Positions 1 through 9,973 of a stretch of 64,000 bases of DNA are shown in pieces (within the stretch, counting starts at the first letter, position 1; each line of letters opens with the position of its first letter). The DNA lies in NCBI GenBank assembly GCA_035550215.1, contig DASZPM010000033.1, positions 1 through 64,000 of the forward strand, read 5' to 3'. The translations under genes were made by a program, and so were the position numbers. Below the pieces are notes generated by a model. The model did not search any database and had not been told where the DNA came from. It saw only the letters and a program-made list of their open reading frames with translations. This DNA comes from JABDFW01 sp035550215. Its GTDB lineage: Bacteria > Bacteroidota > Bacteroidia > Chitinophagales > Chitinophagaceae.

Positions 1-2271
1 ATTTATAGCTATGCGGTACGGGTAATTTTCAAGCCACTTCTGCATCGCCCACCATGCACCGGGTACGGCTATAACTGCGGAGAGTAACACCAGTTTCAAA
101 AAATCATTACTCAGCTTTGCCACAATACCTTGTACGGATGCCCCTAATACTTTTCTTATACCTATTTCCTTCTTACGCCTTTCTGCCGACAATGTTGCCA
201 GGCCAAATAAGCCGATACACGAAATAAAGATGGTGAGGATTGCCCCAAAAGTTACAATCTGTTTCCACTTGGCCTCTTTACTATATTGCTCTGCATTAGA
301 GGTATCCTTAAAAGTGTACTCATAAGGTTTAAAAGGAAACAATTTTTTATATGTTGCCTCAATGTAATTCAGCGCTTCCGCTTTGTTCCCGTCTTTCAAC
401 TTTATAAAAATATCCCCGTAAGGGTATCGCGGGTTCATGGTAAAAAGTTGCGCCGGTATTTTTTCAGTAAGGGAAAGAAAGTTGTAATCTTTCACTACCC
501 CTACCACCGTATATTTTTTATTGTTATAATAAAAATCAACTACCTGGCCCAGTGGGTTTTTCCAGCCAGCCTGTTTTACAAATGACTCATTTACCAATAC
601 GCTTTGTCCGCTGTCCGAAACAAGGTTTTTAGAAAAATTCCGCCCTTTTACCATCTTTATCTCAAACAATGGCAGGTAATCTTCGTCAATATGTTTAACA
701 TCAAACTCTACCTGTTGCGCATTATTTACATGTGCTATAGTGCCCCAGCGGCCGCCCTGGTCTGCCGTAACACCTTTTATAGCGGGGTTTTTCAAAAGCT
801 CAGATTTCAGTGTTCCCAGTTTATCGCTGGGCATTCCACCGGCTTTTATAACAGCAACATTTTTGTCGTTGTACCCAAGGTTATAATGCATTAAATAATC
901 AAACTGAGAGTAAATAGTTATGGTAGCGATGATAAGAAAAGTGGCGAGTGTAAACTGCAATACCACCAGCCCTTTTGACAAATAATTTTTACCTGCAAAT
1001 TTTTGACGGTTATATAAAGATTGTACTGGATTAAACCCGGATAACACCAGTGCCGGATAAAAACCTGCCAACAGACCGGTAATTAAAAATATACCAATAT
1101 ACCCGGCCACAAGTTTAACATCAAACAGGTAGCTGAATGCAAGCGCTTTATTGGCAAGTGTATTGAAGAATGGCAATACAAGCTGTACTAATAAGACAGC
1201 AAACAAAAACGCGATAAAGGTGAGAAGAAACGACTCTCCTAAAAATTGGGCAATTAATTGCCTGCGCTGCCCGCCTACAACTTTGCGTATGCCAATTTCC
1301 TTTGCCCGCTTTAACGAGCGTGCTACTGTAAGGTTTACAAAGTTTATACAGGCAATAAGCATTATGAATAATGCAATGCCGCTTAAAATATAGGAGTATG
1401 TTGGGTTACTGGCATCGGTTAATCCATTATCGGCAGGGTAATCCGTACTCGTATGCATTTGCAGAAAAGGCTGTAGTTTAAATCGCACCTTATCTTTAAA
1501 TCCATATTTATCGCGCATTTCTTTAAGCTGGTCTGCTGCATCAGTATTAAAAGCTTTTGCCATTTTATTTTCGGTTGCGGCAACATTGGCACCCGGCTTT
1601 AAAACAAAAAAAGTATTAAGAAAAAAATTAAACCATTGTTTATCGTCCTCCTGCGATTGCTGAAATTTCATCGGCAACAGCATTTTTATTTTTATAGACG
1701 AATTTTGCGGTGACTTTTTTGTTACCCCTGTTACAACAAATGTGCGGAAAGTATCATTCACTTTTAAATCTAAAAACTTGCCAAGCGCCCTTTGCCTGCC
1801 AAAGTATTTTTCGGCTACTTCTTCTGAAAGTACTACCGAATGTATATCGTTCAGCGCTGTTTGCGGGTTGCCCTGCAACATGGGAAAAGTAAATACAGAG
1901 AAGAAATTGCTGTCTACATAAAACGCTTCCTGGTCAAAAACTTCTGTTCCCTGCTTTATAGTAAAGCGGGTGCTTTGTAGCCTTACAAAATCCTCTACTT
2001 CCGGTACCTGCAATTTAAAATTGGGGCCGGGCATCATACCTGTGCTGGATGATTTATTTACGTGCCCGTCATCACCGATAAAATCTGCAGTAAGGTGGTA
2101 AATGCTGTTGACGTTTTTATGAAACCTGTCATAACTCAGTTCGTCTTTTGCGTATAAAAATATCAGCATGCAACAGGCTAATCCAACACTCAGCCCCGTT
2201 ATATTAATAAGCGAGAAAATTTTGTTGCGCCAAAGGTTTCTGAAAGCAGTTTTGAAATAGTTTTTAAACAT
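1..2271 (-). CDS. MacB/FtsX-type ABC transporter permease (3' end outside window)
   Basis: The frame stays open from ATG at 2271 to base 1 (757 codons), so the C-terminus lies outside the window. The product begins MFKNYFKTAFRNL, the start shared by its neighbours. It has a first membrane helix near residues 20-42, a large extracytoplasmic MacB-PCD domain, a first FtsX block containing REIGIRK-like KEIGIRKVVGG, a second periplasmic domain, then the second FtsX block with RRKKEIGIRKVLGAS. Members of this family move lipids, peptides or drugs, or transmit force across the envelope, with a MacB-type ATPase; none is encoded here. The 197-base leader carries a sigma-54-like element and paired palindromes, so it is probably transcribed separately from the next gene upstream. 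Substrate is unknown. Confidence 0.9.
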   Translation of the reverse strand, partial: MFKNYFKTAFRNLWRNKIFSLINITGLSVGLACCMLIFLYAKDELSYDRFHKNVNSIYHLTADFIGDDGHVNKSSSTGMMPGPNFKLQVPEVEDFVRLQSTRFTIKQGTEVFDQEAFYVDSNFFSVFTFPMLQGNPQTALNDIHSVVLSEEVAEKYFGRQRALGKFLDLKVNDTFRTFVVTGVTKKSPQNSSIKIKMLLPMKFQQSQEDDKQWFNFFLNTFFVLKPGANVAATENKMAKAFNTDAADQLKEMRDKYGFKDKVRFKLQPFLQMHTSTDYPADNGLTDASNPTYSYILSGIALFIMLIACINFVNLTVARSLKRAKEIGIRKVVGGQRRQLIAQFLGESFLLTFIAFLFAVLLVQLVLPFFNTLANKALAFSYLFDVKLVAGYIGIFLITGLLAGFYPALVLSGFNPVQSLYNRQKFAGKNYLSKGLVVLQFTLATFLIIATITIYSQFDYLMHYNLGYNDKNVAVIKAGGMPSDKLGTLKSELLKNPAIKGVTADQGGRWGTIAHVNNAQQVEFDVKHIDEDYLPLFEIKMVKGRNFSKNLVSDSGQSVLVNESFVKQAGWKNPLGQVVDFYYNNKKYTVVGVVKDYNFLSLTEKIPAQLFTMNPRYPYGDIFIKLKDGNKAEALNYIEATYKKLFPFKPYEYTFKDTSNAEQYSKEAKWKQIVTFGAILTIFISCIGLFGLATLSAERRKKEIGIRKVLGASVQGIVAKLSNDFLKLVLLSAVIAVPGAWWAMQKWLENYPYRIAIN

Positions 2272-2332
2272 GTTGCAGTTATTTATCGTTTGTGATGATG
2301 ATGGGCTTTGTTGCCTGAACGATAAACTTCGT

Positions 2333-2347
2333 ACAACAGCTATGCCA
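2333..2347 (-). promoter_or_regulatory. sigma-54-like promoter element, leader A
   Basis: The minus strand reads TGGCAT-N5-TTGT, with the spacing of a sigma-54 -24/-12 promoter. The -24 GG is intact but the -12 position has GT rather than GC. It lies 61 bases upstream of the permease start at 2271, and the same element at the same relative place occurs in leaders B and C. The call rests on that recurrence; no start site has been measured. Confidence 0.55.
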
Positions 2348-2397
2348 ACGCATAAAAAGTTACTTATTAACTATTTATACATTAAAGAAATTAAAAG

Positions 2398-2435
2398 TGT
2401 ACGATAACGGACAGTTTTGCGTACGATAACGAACG
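2398..2435. promoter_or_regulatory. paired palindromic activator sites, leader A
   Basis: Two copies of TGTNCG-N4-CGNACA lie at 2398-2413 (TGTACG/CGGACA) and 2420-2435 (CGTACG/CGAACG), 22 bases apart start to start, so on the same face of the helix. They sit 50 bases upstream of the sigma-54-like element. Paired palindromes in this position are typical of binding sites for NtrC-family enhancer proteins; the protein itself is not in the window. Confidence 0.6.
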
Positions 2436-2469
2436 TACGAATACAGGTATACCAATGAATATATGCCTA

Positions 2470-4887
2470 TTATTCTGACTTAAGGCTTTTAACCGGGTTT
2501 GCAGTTGCCGCTTTTATTGCCTGTGAGCTTACTGTGAACAACGCAATAAGCACAGCCACTGTGCCTGCAACGGCAAACACCCACCAGGCTATTTCAACGC
2601 GATAAGCAAAATTTTGCAGCCACACACTCATTGCCCACCATGTAACGGGTATTGCAATTAAGCAGGCAATGCCTACAAGGTAAATAAACTCCTTTGATAC
2701 CAGTACCAATACCTGCTGCACTGAAGCGCCCAATACCTTGCGAATGCCGATTTCTTTAGTGCGTTGCTCTGTTATAAAGGCTGCCAGCCCGAAAAGCCCG
2801 AGGCTTGCAATAACAATGGCAATAATGGCGAAAGAAGTAAATATTTGCCCCGTTTTTTGTTCAGAGGCATACAGGGCTGCAAACTTATCATCCAGGAAAT
2901 AATAGGAAAACGGCCCTTTGGCATTAAATGAATTCCACTCATTTTTCAGGGTTGCTAAAAATCCCGGCACATCAGTAGTTTTAATTTTCAAAATAAGGCC
3001 CCCGTAATTACTGCCCAGCAATAACATTAATGGGGCGATTTTTTGCTTAACAGATGCGTAATGAAAATCTGCCACAACGCCAATAACCTTAAACTTGTGC
3101 TGGCCTGAACGAATAATTGTTTTACCAATGGCGTTAGCATCGCCCCAACCGAGGTCGCGCGCCGCAGCTTCATTAATCACAACACCAAATGAATCTGTTG
3201 AGTATTCTTTTGAAAAATTTCTGCCCTGCACTATATGCATGCCCAGCGTAGGCACGTAATCATAGTCAATATTATAAATATTGCTGTGTATCTCCTTGCT
3301 GTCTTTGCCGGTAGCATCATCATGGCCGTAAATTTCGGTTCCATTCATAACACCTGCTGCAGGTGCTCCCCTGCTAATGCTGGCGTGTATTACATGGTTA
3401 TCTTTTAATACCTGTTGCTCAAAAGCATCCTGGCCCGCGCCCAGCAGCCGCGCATCTGGCAACACCAAAACCTGGTCTTTATCGTAGCCGAGCTTTTTAT
3501 CCTGCATATAGTGTAATTGCCTGTACACCACAATTGTGGCAATAATCAACGCAGTTGAAACAAAAAACTGGAATACAACAAGACTGCTCCGTAACACGCT
3601 TTTGCGCCCGCTCCCTTGTGCTGAAGCTCCTTTTAAAACCTTTACCGGTTTAAACGAAGAGATAAAAAATGCAGGGTAAATACCGGCTATTATTCCCACC
3701 AGCAAACACAACGCCAGTACTGCGCATAGTACAGGTAACTGAACAAAAAAACCAAAGCTTATATGCTTGCCTGCCACCTGGTTAAAAAATGGCAACAGCA
3801 GACCAACAATGCCTAATGCAAGTATCATCGAACAAACTGTGAGCAGCACTGATTCCGTAAGGAACTGCATTACCAATTGCTTTTTTGCAGAACCCATTAC
3901 TTTGCGGATACCAACCTCACGGGCGCGTTTGGCTGAACTTGCGGTGGAAAGGTTTGTAAAATTTACACAAGCCAGCAGTAAGATAAACACAGCCAGCGCG
4001 CTAAAAATATATACATAGTTTATATCGCCGTTCGCCTCAATTTCATATTTAGTGTCAGAATGCAGGTGAATATCGGTAACAGGTAATAAGCTAAACCTGA
4101 AGGTATTTACGCTCTTCTGCGCTTCTGCCAATGTAATACCCATATCGCGCTGAACTTCGGGAACAACATATTTTGCCACCAGTTGAGGAAACTTTGCCTG
4201 CAATTTTTCGGGGTCTGTGCCTTTCTTCAGGCGCAGATAGGTGTAAAAACCAATGTTGCTCCATGTGGGATGAGTATCCGGCCTGCTTGACAGGCTGATA
4301 AGAGCATCAAAATGAAAATGAGTATTTGCCGGTATTTCGTTAATTACCCCGGTAACCTTGTATACCTGGCCTGTATTTAATGAAAGCAATTTGCCTATGG
4401 GCTCTTCATCACCAAAATATTTCTCCGCAAAAGGTTTTGTTATAACAATTGAGTTTGGGTCTCTTAACGCATTTTTTTCATCGCCTTCAATAACCGGGAT
4501 AGAAAACATCTGCAAAAAATTGCTGTCGGCAAACGTCAGTTTTTCTTCTTTAAACTGCTTGTCTTTGTATTGCACGTATGCCTGCGATTGGCCCGTAACC
4601 CGTGTGAAGGCTTCAATTTCCGGGAACGCGTCTTTCATTCCCTGCCCCACAGCTACATCAACATTCGGGTACACTTCTTCATTACCGTTGCCTACTACAC
4701 CAACATCAACCCTATATAACTGCGCAGCACCCGGTGCATATTTATCATAACTTAATTCATCGTAAACAAATACAGCTATCAGCAGGCAGCAGGCAAGGCC
4801 GATAGCAAGGCCGGATATATTTATAAGAGAAAATATCTTATTCCTGCTCAAATTTCTAACAGCAGTTTTAAAGTAGTTTTTCAGCAT
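2470..4887 (-). CDS. MacB/FtsX-type ABC transporter permease
   Basis: An 805-residue double-FtsX permease. An upstream TTG at 4911 extends the frame, but ATG at 4887 gives MLKNYFKTAVRNLSRNK, matching the N-termini of its neighbours, and is chosen. A first helix (about residues 16-38) is followed by a periplasmic domain, an FtsX block with REVGIRKVMGSAKKQ, a fifth helix near residue 435, a second periplasmic domain, and a final FtsX block with TKEIGIRKVLGAS, ending in the conserved ANPVKSLKSE tail. It is inserted in the inner membrane. Leader B (4888-5062) has its own predicted promoter, so this gene is probably a single transcription unit. Function within the MacB family is not resolved. Confidence 0.9.
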   Translation of the reverse strand: MLKNYFKTAVRNLSRNKIFSLINISGLAIGLACCLLIAVFVYDELSYDKYAPGAAQLYRVDVGVVGNGNEEVYPNVDVAVGQGMKDAFPEIEAFTRVTGQSQAYVQYKDKQFKEEKLTFADSNFLQMFSIPVIEGDEKNALRDPNSIVITKPFAEKYFGDEEPIGKLLSLNTGQVYKVTGVINEIPANTHFHFDALISLSSRPDTHPTWSNIGFYTYLRLKKGTDPEKLQAKFPQLVAKYVVPEVQRDMGITLAEAQKSVNTFRFSLLPVTDIHLHSDTKYEIEANGDINYVYIFSALAVFILLLACVNFTNLSTASSAKRAREVGIRKVMGSAKKQLVMQFLTESVLLTVCSMILALGIVGLLLPFFNQVAGKHISFGFFVQLPVLCAVLALCLLVGIIAGIYPAFFISSFKPVKVLKGASAQGSGRKSVLRSSLVVFQFFVSTALIIATIVVYRQLHYMQDKKLGYDKDQVLVLPDARLLGAGQDAFEQQVLKDNHVIHASISRGAPAAGVMNGTEIYGHDDATGKDSKEIHSNIYNIDYDYVPTLGMHIVQGRNFSKEYSTDSFGVVINEAAARDLGWGDANAIGKTIIRSGQHKFKVIGVVADFHYASVKQKIAPLMLLLGSNYGGLILKIKTTDVPGFLATLKNEWNSFNAKGPFSYYFLDDKFAALYASEQKTGQIFTSFAIIAIVIASLGLFGLAAFITEQRTKEIGIRKVLGASVQQVLVLVSKEFIYLVGIACLIAIPVTWWAMSVWLQNFAYRVEIAWWVFAVAGTVAVLIALFTVSSQAIKAATANPVKSLKSE

Positions 4888-4935
4888 ATAATGCGTTTGT
4901 TTTAAAAACAATAACTTTTGTCTTCAAAACAACCT

Positions 4936-4950
4936 TCAACGAATATGCCA
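4936..4950 (-). promoter_or_regulatory. sigma-54-like promoter element, leader B
   Basis: The minus strand reads TGGCAT-N5-TTGA, 48 bases ahead of the ATG at 4887. Compared with the sigma-54 consensus the -24 half is good and the -12 GC is replaced by GA. The match with leaders A and C in sequence and in position is the main support. Confidence 0.55.
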
Positions 4951-5003
4951 GCATTGTAACCCGCTAATAATAAGCAGGTTATCAGCACCACAGCCTATAC
5001 AAC

Positions 5004-5040
5004 TGTGCGAAAACGAACATAGCCCGTCCGCTTGCGTACG
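5004..5040. promoter_or_regulatory. paired palindromic activator sites, leader B
   Basis: Two TGTNCG-N4-CGNACA-type palindromes lie at 5004-5019 (TGTGCG/CGAACA) and 5025-5040 (CGTCCG/CGTACG), 21 bases apart. They are 53 bases upstream of the sigma-54-like element, the same arrangement as in leaders A and C. Confidence 0.6.
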
Positions 5041-5062
5041 TGCAGCCTCACACCCGGTACAG

Positions 5063-7444
5063 TTACTTGTTCCGCAATGCCTCAACGGGATTAGCCATCG
5101 CTGATTTAAGCGCCTGCCAGCCTGACGTGAAGAGTGCAAGTAACAAGGTAACAGCCGCGGCCAAAATAAATACATCAACACTAACCTCAATTCTATAGGC
5201 ATAATTCTGCAGCCACTTATACATGCCAAACCACGCTAACGGAGATGCGATGATGACAGCAATACTCACAAGCTTCAAAAAGTCTTTTGACATAAGTACA
5301 ACTATGCACGGGGTGGATGCGCCCAAAACTTTTCGTATCCCAATTTCTTTTGTTCTTTGTTCACCCATAAAAATAGTTATGCCGAGCAGCCCCATGCAGC
5401 ATATCAATATGCTTAACCCTGAAAAAATTTCAGTGAATATTAAAGCCTTTTCATCATTTTTATACAATTCATCGAAATCAGTGTCTGCAAAAGAATATTC
5501 AAATACTTCGCCGGGAAAATATTTTTTCCATAATACCTGCGTTGCCTTTAAAGCGTTTTGTGCCTGCCCTGCATTTGCCTGTATAACAAAGCTGGCAGAA
5601 AGTGCCTTTCCGGTTCTGATGACTAATGGCGCAATGGCTTTATGCAGGCTTTGATGATAAAAATCCTTTACTACACCAATTATTACCCCATCATTAAATC
5701 TCTTTCCTGTTACAGGTTGCCTTAGCCCGAATTGCTTTACTGCAGTTTCATTCAACACAACATTATTTTTATCATCCATATTGTCTTTATCAAACCATCT
5801 TCCCTCAATCATCGTATAATGCATAATACTGTCAATGTCCGTATCAACTGAATAAGAAACATACTGTGGTTCAAAATTTTGAGGTTTGCCATCCCAGTCA
5901 AGTCCGCCGGAAGTAGTAAAATCCACATTTTCAGGAGACTCCAAATCGGTGCGGCTTACGGCTTTTACTCCAACGTTTGCCAGTAATTCATGTTTAAGGG
6001 CGGCGAGTGTGGCATCCCTTTTTTGTTCCATTTTTTTAAAATCCCCGGTAAAAGGAAATGCGTTTTCCGGTACTTTGGCAGTGAATACCTGCGCACGGTT
6101 ATAGGCAATATTTTGGTGCTGAACAAAGTTCATCTGGCGGTTAACAATAACAGCAGCTATTATCATAAAAACAGCCAATGTAAACTGTGCGGTAACAAGC
6201 ACTTTTTTAAACCCGGAGTTTTTTATTCCTCCACCGTTGCTTTTAAAAATATCTGCCGGTTTAAAAGCTGATAACAAAACCGCCGGGTAAAAACCGGTTA
6301 ACATTACCACGCCTGCAAATGTTGCAAATAAGATTAACGCCGCAATACTATTTAAAGGATTGAAGACAAAAGCACTACCGGAAAACATTTTTAGAAGGGG
6401 AAAGCAGGCATACAACAGCACAAGGGTAAGTAATAGCGCCAGGATGCCGGTTAAAACGCTTTCAGTTATAAGCTGAAAGAAGAGGTGTGTACGGCTGGCG
6501 CCGTTTATTTTACGAATACCAATCTCCCTAAACCTCGCGCCCGTGCGCGCCATCGAAAGATTTACATAGTTAATAGCAGCAGTTAGCAGCAATAACACTG
6601 CAAGTACACTAAAAATAACGACAGTTTTATCACTGCCATGTTTAAAAGCAGAATAGCCGAAATCGTTGGCGAAATGAATTTTTCTTAATGGGAGTAAATT
6701 AACCGTTATGCTGCCATCTGCCTTGCTGTTAGCCTTAATAACAGCATTTATCTTTTGCTCCGCGGCTGCAATATTAATGTTTGATTGTAGCTTTATAAAC
6801 GTCCTGCATTGCAGGTATAGCCAGTCATTTTTCAACGCTGCATGACTTGCAGGCATAATAATATCAAACTGGAAACTTGAGTTTAACGGGTTATCTTTTA
6901 TGACAGCCGCCACATTATACAAAGCTGAATCAATACTGAATTGTTTACCTAACGCATTTTCAGTACCAAACAACTGCTTAGCTTTTGATGCAGTAACAAC
7001 AACACTGCCCGAGGTAGCGCTAAGCGCCCGGGCATTACCATAAATAAATGAATATTTAAAAACATCAAACCAATTGGGGTCTACTTCAATGCCGGCATTT
7101 TCCCGGAAATGGTTGTTATTAACAGTTATAGTGAAGTCACGTTTCCTGAACATCCTTGTAAACGTTTCTATGCCGGGTAAAGTATTTTGTATTGCACTTC
7201 CCAGGGGATAAAAACTGTTCTCTTCAACCCACACCGGGTTTTTATCAATCTGCCAGTTATTTTTCAGCAGGTAAATGCGGTTTGCATCATCATGATAGTT
7301 ATCAAAACTCAGCTCATTCTGCACCCATGTAGCTATAAGTATCACTGCCGTCATGGCAATAGCGAGGCCAACGATGTTTATAAAGCTGGTAAGACGCTGC
7401 CGGGCAATATTGCGCCAGGCAGCTTTAAGGTAATTTTTAAACAT
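5063..7444 (-). CDS. MacB/FtsX-type ABC transporter permease
   Basis: A 793-residue permease starting MFKNYLKAAWRNIARQR, with the usual two halves: an N-terminal helix, a periplasmic domain, three helices with REIGIRKINGASRTH, a fifth helix, a second periplasmic domain and three C-terminal helices with TKEIGIRKVLGAS. It ends ANPVEALRNK. It is the last gene of a probable six-gene operon running from 19798 down to 5063, in which intergenic gaps are 35-77 bases. It diverges from its neighbours mostly in the periplasmic domains, which is where substrate or partner specificity usually lies in this family. Confidence 0.9.
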   Translation of the reverse strand: MFKNYLKAAWRNIARQRLTSFINIVGLAIAMTAVILIATWVQNELSFDNYHDDANRIYLLKNNWQIDKNPVWVEENSFYPLGSAIQNTLPGIETFTRMFRKRDFTITVNNNHFRENAGIEVDPNWFDVFKYSFIYGNARALSATSGSVVVTASKAKQLFGTENALGKQFSIDSALYNVAAVIKDNPLNSSFQFDIIMPASHAALKNDWLYLQCRTFIKLQSNINIAAAEQKINAVIKANSKADGSITVNLLPLRKIHFANDFGYSAFKHGSDKTVVIFSVLAVLLLLTAAINYVNLSMARTGARFREIGIRKINGASRTHLFFQLITESVLTGILALLLTLVLLYACFPLLKMFSGSAFVFNPLNSIAALILFATFAGVVMLTGFYPAVLLSAFKPADIFKSNGGGIKNSGFKKVLVTAQFTLAVFMIIAAVIVNRQMNFVQHQNIAYNRAQVFTAKVPENAFPFTGDFKKMEQKRDATLAALKHELLANVGVKAVSRTDLESPENVDFTTSGGLDWDGKPQNFEPQYVSYSVDTDIDSIMHYTMIEGRWFDKDNMDDKNNVVLNETAVKQFGLRQPVTGKRFNDGVIIGVVKDFYHQSLHKAIAPLVIRTGKALSASFVIQANAGQAQNALKATQVLWKKYFPGEVFEYSFADTDFDELYKNDEKALIFTEIFSGLSILICCMGLLGITIFMGEQRTKEIGIRKVLGASTPCIVVLMSKDFLKLVSIAVIIASPLAWFGMYKWLQNYAYRIEVSVDVFILAAAVTLLLALFTSGWQALKSAMANPVEALRNK

Positions 7445-7521
7445 ATAGCTGTTAGTTTGGTGTTTCCATATAACGGCAGGTCAACATAAAAATTGCATTG
7501 CAGCCTCCTGCACCTGGGCGT

Positions 7522-9912
7522 CTATTCCATCCTCAATCCATTTACCGGGTTGGCTGTTGCCATGCGGTACAATTGCGAGCAAATAACAATAAGGGCAATC
7601 AATAACATTCCGGCAGAGGCCAGCGCAACAAGGCCTAAGCCTATACTTACCCGTATTGCAAAAATGCTCAGGAACATATAGCCAAGCAGCCAGCCAATGG
7701 GGGCAGCAATTAAAATGGAAATGATTATTAACCGCAGGTATCCTGCCCCCAAAAGGGACAGTATATCTTTTATGCCTGCGCCAATTACTTTGCGTATGCT
7801 TACCTCCTTTACCCTTGTTTCTGTTGTATAAATAACCATACCCAGCAAACCAAGGCAGGCTATAGTTATAGCAATAAAAGCAAGAAAACCGAGTATTGAA
7901 ACTGTGCCTGTAGCTGATTTTGAATCACGAAATTGTTTGTCAAACCAGCTATAATTAAAGGGCTGCAACGGGTTTACCTGCTTCCAAACTGCCTGCAACT
8001 GCGCTACCAGAGTGGCAGAATTTTTTTCATCAACACTGGTTTTAATAGCCAGATAGTTAAACGCTTTAGGCCTGTTACGCAATACCAGCGGTTTTATGGA
8101 TTGTTCAAACCCTTCAAAATGAAAATCCTTAATAACGCCTGCAACCTGCACCGGAACAGAGTCGTCTATAAAAATGGTTTTACCTACTGCGTTTGCAGGT
8201 GATGATATATTTAATGCATGAACAGCATTTTCATTAATGATTACATACCGTTCGTCAACAGGCGCGGACGCTGCAAAATCATTTCCTGCCAAAAGTTGTA
8301 ATTGCATATTGGGGATGTAATTTTCATCCACATCAAAAAAAGACATCTTTACCGGCTCTTTAACTGTCGCCTGTTTTACCATCATTGCACCTGAGGCAGA
8401 ACGCCCGGGAAAGTCAGAAATACCAGCCACCCGTTGAACCCCGCTTACTGATGCCACCTCCGTTTTTAAAAGATTATAATCTGCGCCCTGCAACGGCATG
8501 CTTATAATGTTTGTGCGGTTAAAACCATAATCGGCGGTTGCCATATAATTAAACTGCTTTGCGAATACCATCATAAAAATGATGATTACCAGCGAAAGGC
8601 TGAATTGTATAACCGTAAGCGTTTTTCTGAAACCATTGCGCCCAAATAACTTTACATTGGCAAGGTTCTTAAGTACCTGTACCGGGCGAAAGGAGGAAAG
8701 TATCCATGCCGGGATAACCCCCGCTAATATACCGGTGCCTAACCCGAATAACATAAACCAAAGCAACAATTGCGCGTCAATTTTTAAATCTGCCGGAATG
8801 AGTTCCTGGCTAAAGGGCGCGTAGCTTTTCAAAAAAGTGAATATTACGTAAGAAAAGAACAAAGAGATTATGGCGACAATAACGGATTCAATAACAAATT
8901 GGGCAAAAATATGCAGCCTGAAGGCGCCGGCCACCTTGCGTATGCCAACCTCTTTTCCTCTTTTTAGCGCCTTTGCTATGGAAAGGTTGGTATAATTAAA
9001 ACATGCGGAAATAAGTATTATTATGGCTATCACTACCTCGGCCATTACCTTACCAATGGTTGGTATATTACCAATACTGTAGTATAATTCCTCCCCCGGT
9101 GAAATGGACGATAAAGACTGTACATCAAATGACAGCGTGCCCTTGTCGCTTGTTGCCCATACTTTTGCCGCAGATGCTGATAATACATTAAGCGCGGTTA
9201 GCAATTGCTTTTTCGATGCCCCCTGTTTCAGCACTACATAAGTGTAACCAAAAGTAGGGTTCCAGCTACCCTGTTCCATCGGCACTAACTTATTTTTCTG
9301 CAGCACAGGAATGCTGGAAAATGAGAGATAAGCGTCATATTCTATATGAGATTTACCAGGAGGCGGTTGCATTACGTCTGCCACTACAAAAGTTCCCAGG
9401 TTACCCAGTTGTATGGTTTTACCCAGGGGGTTAGCACTGCCAAAAAATTTACCGGCGGTCTCCTTAGTCAAAATAACTTCGTTGGGGTTTAACAGGTCTT
9501 TTGATTTTACGTAATAAGTTTTAAACCCAAAAACATCGAAAAAAGAGGGTTGTATAAATACAGAACTAATATTTATTTCTTTTTTGTTCGCGTCTGCCTT
9601 GCCGCTCCATGCCGGGTATAGAGTAGTGCTATATTGTATAAACCCATTATCCTTTTGTAAAGCACCTGCCAAAGGCACCGGCGAACTTGCCAGGCGAAAA
9701 ACATTGTGAGATTTATCGGTTACCTGCGATATTATTCTATAGGTTGAGCCCGGGTTTGGATGAAACTTGTCAAACCCTAATTCGTCTTTTAAGCGAACCA
9801 GCACAACAAGCCCGATTGACATGCTTAGCGCAAGGCCGAAAATATTGATAAATGAAAAAAGCTTTTGTCTCCTGATATTGCGGAAAGCAATCTTACAATA
9901 GTTAAAAAACAT
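7522..9912 (-). CDS. MacB/FtsX-type ABC transporter permease (divergent member)
   Basis: A 796-residue double-FtsX permease starting MFFNYCKIAFRNIRRQK. It is the most divergent member of the array: the second coupling motif reads VKEVSIRKVIGAG instead of KEIGIRKVLGAS, and the tail is ANPVNGLRME. The first coupling motif, KEVGIRKVAGAFR, is conventional. It keeps eight predicted helices in a 1+3+1+3 pattern and two periplasmic domains. The 77-base gap to the next gene has no promoter of the leader type, so it should be co-transcribed with the genes on either side. Confidence 0.88.
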   Translation of the reverse strand: MFFNYCKIAFRNIRRQKLFSFINIFGLALSMSIGLVVLVRLKDELGFDKFHPNPGSTYRIISQVTDKSHNVFRLASSPVPLAGALQKDNGFIQYSTTLYPAWSGKADANKKEINISSVFIQPSFFDVFGFKTYYVKSKDLLNPNEVILTKETAGKFFGSANPLGKTIQLGNLGTFVVADVMQPPPGKSHIEYDAYLSFSSIPVLQKNKLVPMEQGSWNPTFGYTYVVLKQGASKKQLLTALNVLSASAAKVWATSDKGTLSFDVQSLSSISPGEELYYSIGNIPTIGKVMAEVVIAIIILISACFNYTNLSIAKALKRGKEVGIRKVAGAFRLHIFAQFVIESVIVAIISLFFSYVIFTFLKSYAPFSQELIPADLKIDAQLLLWFMLFGLGTGILAGVIPAWILSSFRPVQVLKNLANVKLFGRNGFRKTLTVIQFSLSLVIIIFMMVFAKQFNYMATADYGFNRTNIISMPLQGADYNLLKTEVASVSGVQRVAGISDFPGRSASGAMMVKQATVKEPVKMSFFDVDENYIPNMQLQLLAGNDFAASAPVDERYVIINENAVHALNISSPANAVGKTIFIDDSVPVQVAGVIKDFHFEGFEQSIKPLVLRNRPKAFNYLAIKTSVDEKNSATLVAQLQAVWKQVNPLQPFNYSWFDKQFRDSKSATGTVSILGFLAFIAITIACLGLLGMVIYTTETRVKEVSIRKVIGAGIKDILSLLGAGYLRLIIISILIAAPIGWLLGYMFLSIFAIRVSIGLGLVALASAGMLLIALIVICSQLYRMATANPVNGLRME

Positions 9913-9973
9913 GCTCTAAAACATTTAATTAATAAAAATATACAAAAGCCGGCTAATGGAAACCTGTCTTTAT